From Pleomorphomonas sp. PLEO (GTDB lineage: Bacteria > Pseudomonadota > Alphaproteobacteria > Rhizobiales > Pleomorphomonadaceae), in NCBI RefSeq assembly GCF_041320595.1, contig NZ_CP166625.1:372001-436000 (forward strand): a stretch of DNA of 64,000 nt, in the 5' to 3' direction. The notes beneath the pieces were generated by a model. The model ran no database searches. It saw nothing but the letters and a program-made list of their open reading frames with translations, and was not told the DNA's origin. This document shows positions 45,577 through 54,213 of the stretch, piece by piece (the stretch's first letter is position 1; every line of letters begins with the position of its first letter). Position numbers and translations under genes: made by a program.

Positions 45577-45605
45577 GACCGGCGGCCGCGCCGCCGGTCT
45601 TTTTT
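45577..45605 (+). terminator. Terminator of the flavodiiron protein gene
   Basis: GACCGGCGGC (45577-45586) pairs with GCCGCCGGTC (45590-45599) around CGC, followed by TTTTTT. Confidence 0.93.
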
Positions 45606-45674
45606 GCGCGTATCCGTTCCTTCGGAAGGTCGAACACCTTTTCGGACGGACGTGCCAGCTTGCAGAGTTTCGCC

Positions 45675-46289
45675 ATGACCATCCGCCTCCATACCGGCGA
45701 TCTTCCCGACCTCGATGCTTACGGCGACGTCATCGCCATCGACACCGAGACTCTCGGCCTCAACCCGCATCGAGACCGGCTCTGCGTCGTGCAGCTGTCG
45801 CCGGGCGACGGCTCGGCGGACGTCGTGCAGATCGCCAAGGGCCAGACGGCCGCGCCCAATCTTGTCCGGCTGCTCACCGACCCCCGGCGCATCAAGGTTT
45901 TCCACTTTGCTCGCTTCGATATCGCCGTCTTGAAGCGGACTTTCGGCATAACCGTCACGCCCCTGTTCTGCACCAAGATCGCCTCGCGGCTCACCCGCAC
46001 CTATACCGACCGGCATGGCCTGAAAGACGTCACCAAGGAACTCCTGGGCATCGACATCTCCAAGGCGCAGCAGTCATCGGACTGGGGTGCCACGACGCTC
46101 AGCCATGCGCAGCTCGAATATGCCGCCTCCGACGTGCTCAATCTCCACGCTCTCCGTCAGCGGCTTCTGGCCATGCTCGAGCGCGAAGGTCGTCTGGATA
46201 TGGCCGAGGCCTGTTTCCGCTTCCTGCCGACACGCGCCGATCTTGATCTTGCCGGCTGGGGCGAAGAGGACATCTTCGCGCATAGCTGA
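45675..46289 (+). CDS. rnd: Ribonuclease D-like 3'-5' exonuclease, short form
   Basis: This 204-aa protein has the DEDDy exonuclease motifs: Exo I AIDTETLGL, Exo II HFARFDIAVL and Exo III YAASDVLNL. It trims the 3' ends of tRNAs and other stable RNAs. The HRDC domains found in E. coli RNase D are absent, as is common for the short alphaproteobacterial form. ATG 45675 starts the conserved region. An AAGCC/GGCTT hairpin after the stop may be a weak terminator. Confidence 0.92.
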   Translation: MTIRLHTGDLPDLDAYGDVIAIDTETLGLNPHRDRLCVVQLSPGDGSADVVQIAKGQTAAPNLVRLLTDPRRIKVFHFARFDIAVLKRTFGITVTPLFCTKIASRLTRTYTDRHGLKDVTKELLGIDISKAQQSSDWGATTLSHAQLEYAASDVLNLHALRQRLLAMLEREGRLDMAEACFRFLPTRADLDLAGWGEEDIFAHS

Positions 46290-46521
46290 TTTCAAGCCGC
46301 GGAGGTGGCTTTCTGTGCCAAGGGCACGGCGCGGGCAGAGAGATCGCCAGCGTTTGGAGTAAAAGAGAGCGGAACAAATGCCTTCCAGCGATTGCCTTAA
46401 TGTGATCGCAGCCCACTCGCGGCGCGGCAAGCGTTAGTTTATCTTTTGCGCCTAGAGTCTGCCTAGTAAAACAGGAAACTGGCTGCGCGCGAAGCAGCAC
46501 CGATAGGCTTCACTGAGTTGA

Positions 46522-46538
46522 AGACGGAGGTTCCGTCT
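46522..46538 (+). other. Small hairpin in the lptC leader
   Basis: AGACGGA and TCCGTCT form a perfect 7-bp stem with a GGT loop, ending 17 bases before the lptC start. It could influence translation. The rest of the 266-bp gap (46290-46555) shows no gene. Confidence 0.35.
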
Positions 46539-46555
46539 GCAAACGGGTACGAAAG

Positions 46556-47302
46556 ATGACTGGCATCGCGGCAAACCGTGCTTTCGGTAGCGGCGGCATG
46601 GAACCGTTTGACGGATCCGCCGTGCGTGTGCGGCTGTTTGCAACGGCGGCGCGAGAGAGTCGGCGGGTTCGTCGTCTACGCTTTTGGCTGCCAGCTCTCG
46701 GCGCGCTACTTTTTGCGTTGGTGGTTGGGGCAACGGTTATCACCCGCATCTCCATCAGCCTCAGCATTGGCGATCTGAAGATAACCACCGATGGGCTCGC
46801 TATGGACGCGCCCCATCTGTCAGGCAGCGATGGCAAAGGGCGGACCTACACGGTGAATGCGAAAAGCGCCGTGCAGGATCTTAAAGACACTCGGATAATC
46901 CGCCTCAAAGACATCGAAGCGAGCGTGATCCAGACCGATGGCAGCCGGGGCAAGCTCCTGGCCGACAGTGGCATCTATGATTCCGCGGCTCAGACGCTGG
47001 TGCTCAAGGAAAACATCCGGCTGGCCAATTCCGATGGCTCTGGCGGCACACTGAGCCGCGCCGCGATCGACCTCAACACCGGTTCTCTAACCTCGGACAG
47101 CCCCGTCGCGTTTTCCTCCAACCTCGGTAAGATCAACGCCGAGAAGATGGGTGTGGAGAAGAAGGCGGGAACCGTGACCTTCTCCGGCGGCGTCCACATG
47201 ACCGTCGATCCGACCGCTCGTCAGAGCGGCGCCAGCAAAACAACGCCCGGTCAGCCCAAACCGGCTGATCAAAAAGAAAAAACGCCAGTTTCAACCCCTT
47301 AA
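46556..47302 (+). CDS. lptC: LPS export protein LptC
   Basis: This 248-aa bitopic inner-membrane protein has one hydrophobic helix (FWLPALGALLFALVVGATVI) and a periplasmic beta-jellyroll domain. It connects the LptBFG extractor to LptA in the bridge that carries lipopolysaccharide to the outer membrane. The C-terminal tail is rich in lysine and proline, longer than in enterobacteria. It begins the block lptC-lptA-lptB-rpoN-hpf-ptsN that is conserved in Proteobacteria. Confidence 0.88.
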   Translation: MTGIAANRAFGSGGMEPFDGSAVRVRLFATAARESRRVRRLRFWLPALGALLFALVVGATVITRISISLSIGDLKITTDGLAMDAPHLSGSDGKGRTYTVNAKSAVQDLKDTRIIRLKDIEASVIQTDGSRGKLLADSGIYDSAAQTLVLKENIRLANSDGSGGTLSRAAIDLNTGSLTSDSPVAFSSNLGKINAEKMGVEKKAGTVTFSGGVHMTVDPTARQSGASKTTPGQPKPADQKEKTPVSTP

Positions 47303-47380
47303 GTATACCGGATGGCTCGGAGCGCACCGGCCCGAGCCAAACAGTTCTAGCCGCCTCGACGAGGCAGAAGGCAACTGAAG

Positions 47381-47947
47381 ATGACGGTCCGCATGCCCCG
47401 CTCCAGCCTCCTCCGCCGGGCCGCCGTAGCCGGCCTGCTCACCACGCTTGCTTTCGCCCCAGCATTTGCCGCGGAACAAACGGCCAAGCTGCCGGCAACG
47501 ACGTATCAAGGGCTAGGCATGTCCTCCGACCAACCGATCCAGTTCGAGTCGGAACAGCTTGAAGTGCACGATCAGGACAAGACGGCGGTGTTCACCGGCC
47601 ACGTCATCGTCCGGCAGGGGACGACCGTGCTGAAGACCGATCGCCTCACGGTATTCTACCAGGGGTCACCGGCTGGCGAAGGGCCGCAACAGGTCAGCCG
47701 CCTAGAAGCAAAGGGCAATGTGCTCGTCACTTCGCCCAACCAGACGGCAAGCGGCGACAATGGCACCTTCGATACCGCTGCCAACACGATCCTGCTCACC
47801 GACAACGTCGTGCTCACCCAAGGCGACAATGTCATTCGCGGCCCGAAGCTTCTGATCGACATCAACACCAGCCAGGCCAAAATGCTCGGCGGCAGCGGCC
47901 GGGTACAGATGCTGATCGCGCCGAAGTCGCTCGACACCAAGCGCTGA
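47381..47947 (+). CDS. lptA: LPS export protein LptA, periplasmic bridge
   Basis: This 188-aa OstA-like protein has a signal peptide (MPRSSLLRRAAVAGLLTTLAFAP then AFAAEQ) and a beta-jellyroll with repeats such as DKTAVFTGHVIVRQG and GDNGTFDTAANTILLTDNVVLTQGDN. It forms the periplasmic bridge for lipopolysaccharide. It lies 78 bp after lptC and 28 bp before lptB, so the genes are likely co-transcribed. Confidence 0.93.
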   Translation: MTVRMPRSSLLRRAAVAGLLTTLAFAPAFAAEQTAKLPATTYQGLGMSSDQPIQFESEQLEVHDQDKTAVFTGHVIVRQGTTVLKTDRLTVFYQGSPAGEGPQQVSRLEAKGNVLVTSPNQTASGDNGTFDTAANTILLTDNVVLTQGDNVIRGPKLLIDINTSQAKMLGGSGRVQMLIAPKSLDTKR

Positions 47948-47975
47948 CCCCTCTTATTCGCCGGATTGGATAGCC

Positions 47976-48752
47976 TTGCTGAAGCACTTCGCCCAGACCG
48001 AGAGCCTGCCGCCGCCCCAGGCTGCCGACACATCCGACCTCGCCGTCTTCAATCTCGTCAAGACCTTCGGCCAGCGGCCGGTGGTGCGTGGCGTGTCGAT
48101 GCAAGTGCGGCGTGGCGAGGCAGTCGGCCTCCTAGGCCCAAACGGTGCCGGCAAGACGACGCTGTTCTACATGATCACCGGGTTGATCCCGGCCAATGGT
48201 GGCAGCATTTTCCTCGATGGCCACGACATTACCGGATATCCGATGTTTCGCCGTGCTCGGCTCGGTATCGGCTATCTGCCACAGGAAGCTTCCATTTTTC
48301 GCGGCCTCACAGTCGAGAACAACATCCGCGCCGTGTTGGAACTGGTCGAGCCGAACCGTGATATACGCGAGGCCGAACTCGACGCGCTGCTCGACGAATT
48401 CCATCTTGCTCACTTGCGCCACCAGCCGGCGATCGCTCTTTCCGGCGGCGAGCGGCGCCGTGCCGAAATCGCACGAGCGCTGGCCAGCCGACCGATCTTC
48501 ATGTTGCTCGACGAGCCCTTCGCCGGCGTCGATCCGATTGCGGTCGGCGACATTCAGGCACTGGTGCGCCATCTCACCGCGCGCGGCATCGGCGTGTTGA
48601 TTACCGACCATAACGTGCGTGAGACGCTTGGCCTCATCGACCGCGCTTACATCCTGCATTCCGGCATGTTGCTGGTTGAGGGTACTCCCGACGACATCAT
48701 CTCCGACGCCGATGCACGGCGCGTTTACCTCGGCGAGCAATTTACCCTTTGA
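47976..48752 (+). CDS. lptB: LPS export ABC transporter ATP-binding protein LptB
   Basis: This 258-aa ATPase drives extraction of lipopolysaccharide from the inner membrane. Walker A GPNGAGKTT, Q-loop YLPQEASIFR, signature LSGGERRRAEIARALA, Walker B FMLLDEPFAGVDP and the switch ITDHNVRETL all match LptB. The start is a TTG at 47976 and is uncertain; the conserved region begins about 22 residues later. Its membrane partners LptF and LptG are not in the window. Confidence 0.95.
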   Translation: MLKHFAQTESLPPPQAADTSDLAVFNLVKTFGQRPVVRGVSMQVRRGEAVGLLGPNGAGKTTLFYMITGLIPANGGSIFLDGHDITGYPMFRRARLGIGYLPQEASIFRGLTVENNIRAVLELVEPNRDIREAELDALLDEFHLAHLRHQPAIALSGGERRRAEIARALASRPIFMLLDEPFAGVDPIAVGDIQALVRHLTARGIGVLITDHNVRETLGLIDRAYILHSGMLLVEGTPDDIISDADARRVYLGEQFTL

Positions 48753-48856
48753 TGCCGCCCCCCGCCTAGGTTATGAAGCAAGAAGCGGACCACCTTCGGC
48801 CGCCTCAATGACTTTCATGGCTTCCGCTTCGGCGCGGGATGGACGGGGGTTGCTCG

Positions 48857-50374
48857 ATGGCGCTGTCGGCGCGGCTCGAACTCAGGCACAGCCAGTCGCT
48901 GGTGATGACGCCGCAGCTGATGCAAGCCATCAAGCTGCTTCAGCTCTCCAACATGGATCTCATCACCTATGTGGAGCAGGAGCTCGAACGTAATCCGCTG
49001 CTCGAGCGCGCCGACGACGGCGAGGGTGACGCGCCGATCGCTGAACCGGTCGATGCCGACATACCGGAACGGGCCGATACGTCGGACTGGTTCGAGACCG
49101 AGGGCGCACCGAGTTCCGAGCAGGTGTCCAACGCGCTCGATACAGACATCGGCAATGTCTATCCGGACGATACCGGTCAGCCGGAACGGCCGGCGCTGGA
49201 CGTCGGCGCGCTTGCTGGCGGCGACTGGTCGTCGGTCGGCCGCGGCGGCACAGGCGAAGACTACAGCCTCGAGAGCTTCGTCGCCGGTGAGATCAGTCTT
49301 ACCGACCATCTCGCCGAGCAACTGGCCGTCACCATCACCGATCCAGCCTTGCGTCTCATCGGCCACGACCTCATCGATCAGGTGGACGAGGCGGGCTATC
49401 TCCGGGCCGACCTCGTAGCCACCGCTGAGCGGCTGGGCGCCTCGCTTTCCGACGTCGAGAAAGTGCTCGGCGTGCTCCAGACTTTCGAACCAACCGGGAT
49501 TTGTGCCCGCAATCTTGCAGAATGCTTGGCGTTGCAGCTTGCCGAGAAGGACCGACTCGACCCGGCGATGCAGAAGCTGATCGAGCACCTAGACCTTCTT
49601 GCCCGGCGTGACCTACCCTCTCTCAGGCGTCTCTGTGGCGTCGACGATGAAGATCTCGGCGACATGATCAAGGAAATCCTGGCCCTTGATCCTAAACCGG
49701 GTCACGCCTTTGGCTCGACACAAGTCCATACGGTCGTGCCGGATGTCATGGTCCAGCCGGCCGCCGATGGCGGTTGGACGGTTGAACTCAATACCGACAC
49801 TCTGCCGAAGGTTTTGGTCAATCAGACCTATTATGCGGAAGTGTCGAAGACGGCTCGCGAAGAGGAAAAGACCTATCTGGGTGAATGCTTCCAGTCGGCC
49901 AACTGGTTGACCAAGAGCCTCGACCAGCGCGCCAAAACCATCATGAAAGTGGCGACGGAGATCGTTCGCCAGCAAGATGGCTTCCTGACCAATGGCGTCG
50001 CGCATCTCAGGCCTCTGAATCTTCGCATGATCGCCGATGCCATCGGTATGCACGAGTCAACCGTGTCGCGCGTCACGTCGAACAAATACATGGCCACGAC
50101 ACGCGGTATTTTCGAACTCAAGTATTTCTTCACCTCATCGATCGCCTCGTCCGAGGGCGGCGACGCTCATTCAGCGGAATCGGTGCGCCATCGTATCCGG
50201 CAGTTGATCGACGCGGAAACCGCCGACGACGTGCTTTCGGACGACACACTCGTCAAAATGTTGCGCGACGACGGCATGGACATCGCCCGTCGTACGGTGG
50301 CCAAGTACCGGGAAGCGCTACGCATTCCCTCCTCGGTGCAGCGTCGGCGCCTCAAGCAGCTTGCCGGGGCGTGA
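48857..50374 (+). CDS. rpoN: RNA polymerase sigma-54 factor
   Basis: This 505-aa factor recognises GG-N10-GC promoters and needs an AAA+ activator. Region I (MALSARLELRHSQSLVMTPQLMQAIKLLQLS) interacts with the activator. A core-binding and a helix-turn-helix region follow. The RpoN box ARRTVAKYRE lies at 477-486 near the C-terminus. ATG 48857 has GGGGG upstream; an ATG 18 bases earlier is less likely. It controls nitrogen and carbon functions, and with ptsN nearby forms the usual nitrogen-PTS neighbourhood. Confidence 0.97.
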   Translation: MALSARLELRHSQSLVMTPQLMQAIKLLQLSNMDLITYVEQELERNPLLERADDGEGDAPIAEPVDADIPERADTSDWFETEGAPSSEQVSNALDTDIGNVYPDDTGQPERPALDVGALAGGDWSSVGRGGTGEDYSLESFVAGEISLTDHLAEQLAVTITDPALRLIGHDLIDQVDEAGYLRADLVATAERLGASLSDVEKVLGVLQTFEPTGICARNLAECLALQLAEKDRLDPAMQKLIEHLDLLARRDLPSLRRLCGVDDEDLGDMIKEILALDPKPGHAFGSTQVHTVVPDVMVQPAADGGWTVELNTDTLPKVLVNQTYYAEVSKTAREEEKTYLGECFQSANWLTKSLDQRAKTIMKVATEIVRQQDGFLTNGVAHLRPLNLRMIADAIGMHESTVSRVTSNKYMATTRGIFELKYFFTSSIASSEGGDAHSAESVRHRIRQLIDAETADDVLSDDTLVKMLRDDGMDIARRTVAKYREALRIPSSVQRRRLKQLAGA

Positions 50375-50719
50375 AATCACTGTAACCTTTCCTAAATCGG
50401 GGCTCATCCGGAAGGCGGATTGATATCGTCTCCGGTCGACGCCACATCTCAAGTAGGCGGGTGCGTCGCCCGGCAGCGCCAGCTCAGGGGAGGTTCTTCA
50501 GCTTTCCGCTTCACGACCCGATCGACGCCTGCCCAGCCGACAACGGCAGGGCAAAAGGGTGAAGCGACAACTCCATCCACCGGCGAGACGGAATGCCGCG
50601 CCCCCGTTCGCCGGCGCCGGCCAGTACCCGCCTAGGCGGGTAGCCGGAGACGCGGGTACCGAGCAGAGTTTTCTGCCAGTACCCAGCCTGTTCAAAAAGC
50701 GCGAGAAACGAGGACTCTG
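50375..50719 (+). other. Structured leader between rpoN and hpf
   Basis: This 345-bp gap holds no supported gene. It contains a perfect 18-bp palindrome TACCCGCCTAGGCGGGTA (50625-50642) and a second hairpin at 50654-50684, where GGGTAC pairs with GTACCC and GCAGA with TCTGC. GTACCC at 50624-50629 can also pair with GGGTAC at 50654-50659, so the two stems exclude each other in part. No sigma-54 consensus was recognised. A regulated 5' leader of hpf is possible. Confidence 0.5.
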
Positions 50720-51325
50720 ATGCCGCTTCGTATTACCGGAAAGAACGTCGACATCGGCCAGGCACTTCGCGAACACATCACCACCCGCACCACAGAGGAA
50801 CTCGGCAAATATTACGACGAGGCCTTCACCGGCCATGTGGTGGTTCAGAAGGAGGGCAAGGCCTATATCATCGACTGCTCGATCCAGCTTGCCTCCGGCA
50901 CGACGCTGCAATCGCGGGGCGAGGATTTCGAGGTCTATCCGGCGGCCGAGAAGGCAGTAGAGCGAATCGGCAAACGGATGCGGCGCCACAAGCGCAAGCT
51001 AAAGAACTTCAAGGGTGGCGAATCGGCGGCCGGCGATCAGACGCCGGGCGGCAGGTCCTGGGATGACATCGACGCCCAGTCAACGGTGTTCGCTGCCTTC
51101 GAGGACGAGGAACTCGGCGACGACTTCGCTCCGACCGTGGTGGCGGAAACCACCCAGAAAATACGCACCATGAGCGTCGGCACCGCCGTCAGTGAGCTCG
51201 ACTTCACCGGTGCGCCGCTGGTGATGTTCCGCAACGCCGGTAATGGCGGTGTAAACGTCGTCTACCGGCGCAATGACGGAAATATCGGCTGGATAGACCC
51301 CTCGCTCAACGAAATCGCCGGCTGA
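50720..51325 (+). CDS. hpf: Ribosome hibernation-promoting factor, long form
   Basis: This 201-aa protein has the N-terminal HPF/RaiA domain (MPLRITGKNVDIGQALREHITTR) that binds in the ribosomal decoding site and a C-terminal dimerisation domain (GTAVSELDFTGAPLVMFRNAG ... GWIDPS) that pairs ribosomes to 100S particles in stationary phase. It is the long form. A structured 5' region precedes it. It lies between rpoN and ptsN, as in most Proteobacteria. Confidence 0.95.
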   Translation: MPLRITGKNVDIGQALREHITTRTTEELGKYYDEAFTGHVVVQKEGKAYIIDCSIQLASGTTLQSRGEDFEVYPAAEKAVERIGKRMRRHKRKLKNFKGGESAAGDQTPGGRSWDDIDAQSTVFAAFEDEELGDDFAPTVVAETTQKIRTMSVGTAVSELDFTGAPLVMFRNAGNGGVNVVYRRNDGNIGWIDPSLNEIAG

Positions 51326-51418
51326 CGGGGCTCATCCCATCTGTCCTTTCGTCATCTAGACCTATATGAAGGCGAGGGTCGGGGTTACCCGGCCCTCTGA
51401 CAAACCTGGAACAAGACC

Positions 51419-51883
51419 ATGGATCTCAGCGACCTCCTGGTGATCGACGCAATCCTGCCGCGGCTCAAGTCCGCCAACAAGAAGCAGGCCCTTCAGGAGA
51501 TGGCCGCCAAGGCCGCGGCTCTCACCGGACGTGATGAGCGTGACATCTTCGAAACGCTGATGCAGCGTGAGAAGCTCGGTTCGACCGGCGTGGGCCACGG
51601 TGTGGCGATCCCGCACGGCAAGCTTGCCGGCCTTGATCGGTTGGTGGGAGTCTTCGCCCTGCTCGACCGGCCGATCGATTTCGATTCGCTGGATGGCGAG
51701 TCTGTCGACGTGATGTTCCTGTTGCTCGCACCGGAAAGCGCCGGCGCCGATCACCTCAAAGCACTTGCCCGCATTGCCCGTGTCCTGCGGGATGACGAGA
51801 CGGCGGCCAAACTCAGAGCGGCCGACGATGCGACGGCGATGTACGCGCTGCTCACCGAGAACGCTCGCTCCGACGCCGCCTGA
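51419..51883 (+). CDS. ptsN: PTS IIA-like nitrogen regulatory protein
   Basis: This 154-aa EIIA-Ntr accepts phosphate from the nitrogen PTS (PtsP, NPr) and regulates potassium, nitrogen and stress functions rather than transporting sugar. The phosphorylation site is H66 in VAIPHGKL. It comes 93 bp after hpf and probably shares its transcript. Confidence 0.95.
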   Translation: MDLSDLLVIDAILPRLKSANKKQALQEMAAKAAALTGRDERDIFETLMQREKLGSTGVGHGVAIPHGKLAGLDRLVGVFALLDRPIDFDSLDGESVDVMFLLLAPESAGADHLKALARIARVLRDDETAAKLRAADDATAMYALLTENARSDAA

Positions 51884-52033
51884 AGGCGTTCCACAGCGTC
51901 AACTCTTCTTCGCTCCGATTCATCGGCTACCTTCGGTCGTTTTCGCCAAGGCAGCTTTGAGTGGCGGCATGCGGTATTATGCGGTTGTTGATTTTTAGAA
52001 ACAAATCATGAACAATACGGGCGGAGACAGACA

Positions 52034-52534
52034 ATGCCCGTTCCGACCGCCGCCTTTTCTTCCCCGATTGAAAACTTCGTCAACGACGGCCGTCAATCGG
52101 AAAACGCACGCCTCGTGCAGCGCGGTGTCGGCCGCCTGCTGGCAGGGCACGGCTTCTCCATTCTTTACGAGCTGCCCCTCGCATCAGGCCGGCGGGCAGA
52201 CGTGGCCGCGCTCGGTACGAACGGAGACATCTTCATCGTCGAGATTAAATCGTCGGTCGAAGATTTCCGCGCCGACCGCAAGTGGCCCGACTATCGGCTC
52301 CATTGCGACCGTTTATTCTTCGCCACGCATGCCGGCGTGCCAGCTGAGATCTTCCCAGAAGACGCCGGCCTGATCGTTGCCGATGGCTACGGCGGCGCCA
52401 TTCTCAGGGAAGCGCCTGATCATCGGCTTGCCGCGGCGACCCGGCGGGCGATGACACTGCGCTTCGCCCACGTGGCAGCAAGACGGATTCAACAGCTGAT
52501 CGACCCGCAGTTACCGGACATGGGCGCCTTCTGA
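52034..52534 (+). CDS. mmcB: MmcB-family DNA repair protein
   Basis: This 166-aa protein matches the alphaproteobacterial MmcB group, with a restriction-endonuclease-like core RADVAALGTNGDIFIVEIKSS (D...E-x-K pattern). Caulobacter MmcB is SOS-induced and involved in tolerance to mitomycin C. No GAAC-N7-GTTC or GTTC-N7-GTTC SOS box was found in the 150 bp upstream. ATG 52034 is preceded by GGCGGAGACA. Confidence 0.85.
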   Translation: MPVPTAAFSSPIENFVNDGRQSENARLVQRGVGRLLAGHGFSILYELPLASGRRADVAALGTNGDIFIVEIKSSVEDFRADRKWPDYRLHCDRLFFATHAGVPAEIFPEDAGLIVADGYGGAILREAPDHRLAAATRRAMTLRFAHVAARRIQQLIDPQLPDMGAF

Positions 52535-52721
52535 GCGCCTTGTTCGAAAGGCGGACAGACGGAAGTCTATGCCGAAAAGACCTCTTAAACGGCTCAGCCG
52601 CGACTAAGAGCGGGGGTGTCGCCGCTTGCCGCCACACAGGCGCACGCTATCCTTTCCATGACCAACAATCAGGCGGCGGAGGAGGCCGGCGGGGAGCGAT
52701 ACTGACCGCTTGGAGGACGGC

Positions 52722-54149
52722 GTGCCGTATTATCATAGTTATTCCGGATCCCAATCGGCCAGAGCCCCACTGCTGCCCGCTCATCGGCCACCGGCGGCGT
52801 CGGGTTTTTCTGCCGACCTCTATGCCCGCGTTGCGCGCCGTTATTGTCATCCGACGTTCAATCTCGGTACCACTTTCGTATCGGGCGTCCGTGGTCCGGT
52901 CTTCGAACGCGTAGTGCGTGCCACACCGTTCTGGACGTTGACCGCCTTCGATCGCGCGTCAATCAATCCCGACGTCGACAGTCCTTCCGTCCTGGTGCTG
53001 CCGCCATATGCCGGACACTGCCCAACACTCGTGCGCGACACGATCGCAACCTTCATGCCCGGCCACGCCGTATACGTCGCCGGCTGGGCCGACGCCCGGC
53101 AGGTGCCGCTGTCGGCTGGCGCTTTCGGGCTCGACGAAGCGATAGAAGCGATCGCCGACATGGTCATCGAGATCGGCGGGAGGGTGCATCTGGTCGCCGT
53201 GACCGAGGCGGGTATCATCGGTGTCGCCGCGGCCGCTCTGCTCGCTGGGCGCGGCCGTCCGCCTGCCACGCTGACACTCATCGGAGGCCCGATCGACTGC
53301 CGCGCCGACAACGCCGGGCTTGCCGCCGGCGCCACCGCGCGCGGGGTCGACTGGTTCCTGCAGGCGATGATCGCGCCAGTGCCTCCGCCTTTCGAAGGTG
53401 CATATCGTGAAGTTTTTCCTGGGTTCTTTACCCTCACCGGGTTTCCGACGTATGGCTTCGATCGGTCACTCACCGACCCAAAAGAACTGTTTCTCAGCCT
53501 TATCACCGGCGATGGCGACGATGCTGATGGCCGCCGAGGCTTCTTCGATGAATTCCTGGCGGTGATGGATGTGCCGGCGGAGTTCATGCTGCAATGGATC
53601 GAGACGGTGCTGATCAACCGTCCCTTTACGGCAGCTGCCAGCCAAACCGGTCATCCGCACGCAACACCACCGCTAGCAGGCATACCGCTGATGACGGTGG
53701 AGGCGGGAATGGATGCCTTCGGCGGCGGCGGGCAGACCCATGCCGCCCACATGATGACCTCTACACCGAGCGAAGGTTGCCGACATACAGAGGAGGACGT
53801 CGGCCGTTTCGCCCTATTCAGCGGCGCCCGCTGGCGCGCCTCGGTGTTTCCGCGCGTCGCCGACTTCATTGCCAGCCACACTAGCCAGGAGGAGCCATCT
53901 TGCACGGCGCTGGCCGAGGATCTTCTGACACTTTCCGGCCTGACTCCGGCATTCGCCGCCCGGCTCAATCGCGAGGGCTTCTATTTCGTGCGCCAACTCG
54001 CAAGGCTCGACGAAGCCGCCGCCGTCCAGCTAGATCGGCGACTGGGGATCGCAACGCAGCCGATTGTCGCCCAAGTCAGCCACCAGGCACGCCGCCATCT
54101 GGCCGGGACTGGGGCGGTCTTGAACCGCAGAGATGGTAAGGCCATATAG
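52722..54149 (+). CDS. PHB-depolymerase-like protein with lost catalytic residues
   Basis: This 475-aa protein aligns along its length with intracellular polyhydroxybutyrate depolymerases (LVLPPYAGHCPTLVRDTIA, VYVAGWADARQVPLS, LTLIGGPIDCR). The catalytic cysteine of the usual VAVCQP is threonine (T161 in VAVTEA). The usual GHYG histidine is arginine (R362 in VGRFALF). Only the aspartate (D331) remains. About 80 extra C-terminal residues form a helix-hairpin-helix-like domain (LSGLTPAFAARLNREGFYFVRQLA). It is thus unlikely to hydrolyse PHB by the known mechanism. It may bind polymer or have a new role. GTG 52722 has GGAGGA upstream; TTG 52710 is an alternative. Confidence 0.8.
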   Translation: MPYYHSYSGSQSARAPLLPAHRPPAASGFSADLYARVARRYCHPTFNLGTTFVSGVRGPVFERVVRATPFWTLTAFDRASINPDVDSPSVLVLPPYAGHCPTLVRDTIATFMPGHAVYVAGWADARQVPLSAGAFGLDEAIEAIADMVIEIGGRVHLVAVTEAGIIGVAAAALLAGRGRPPATLTLIGGPIDCRADNAGLAAGATARGVDWFLQAMIAPVPPPFEGAYREVFPGFFTLTGFPTYGFDRSLTDPKELFLSLITGDGDDADGRRGFFDEFLAVMDVPAEFMLQWIETVLINRPFTAAASQTGHPHATPPLAGIPLMTVEAGMDAFGGGGQTHAAHMMTSTPSEGCRHTEEDVGRFALFSGARWRASVFPRVADFIASHTSQEEPSCTALAEDLLTLSGLTPAFAARLNREGFYFVRQLARLDEAAAVQLDRRLGIATQPIVAQVSHQARRHLAGTGAVLNRRDGKAI

Positions 54150-54187
54150 AACGCTGATCACCGGGTGCCTCAGGGGCCTGGTCAAGG

Positions 54188-54213
54188 TCGCTTCCTTGCG
54201 AGGACTTTGAAAG
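54188..54213 (+). promoter_or_regulatory. Possible RNA thermometer in the hsp20 leader
   Basis: The ribosome-binding site AGGA (54201-54204) can pair with TCCT (54193-54196) across the loop TGCG; alternatively TCGC (54188-54191) pairs with GCGA (54198-54201). Small heat-shock genes of rhizobia often carry ROSE-type thermometers in this position. The stem is short, so this is tentative. Confidence 0.35.
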
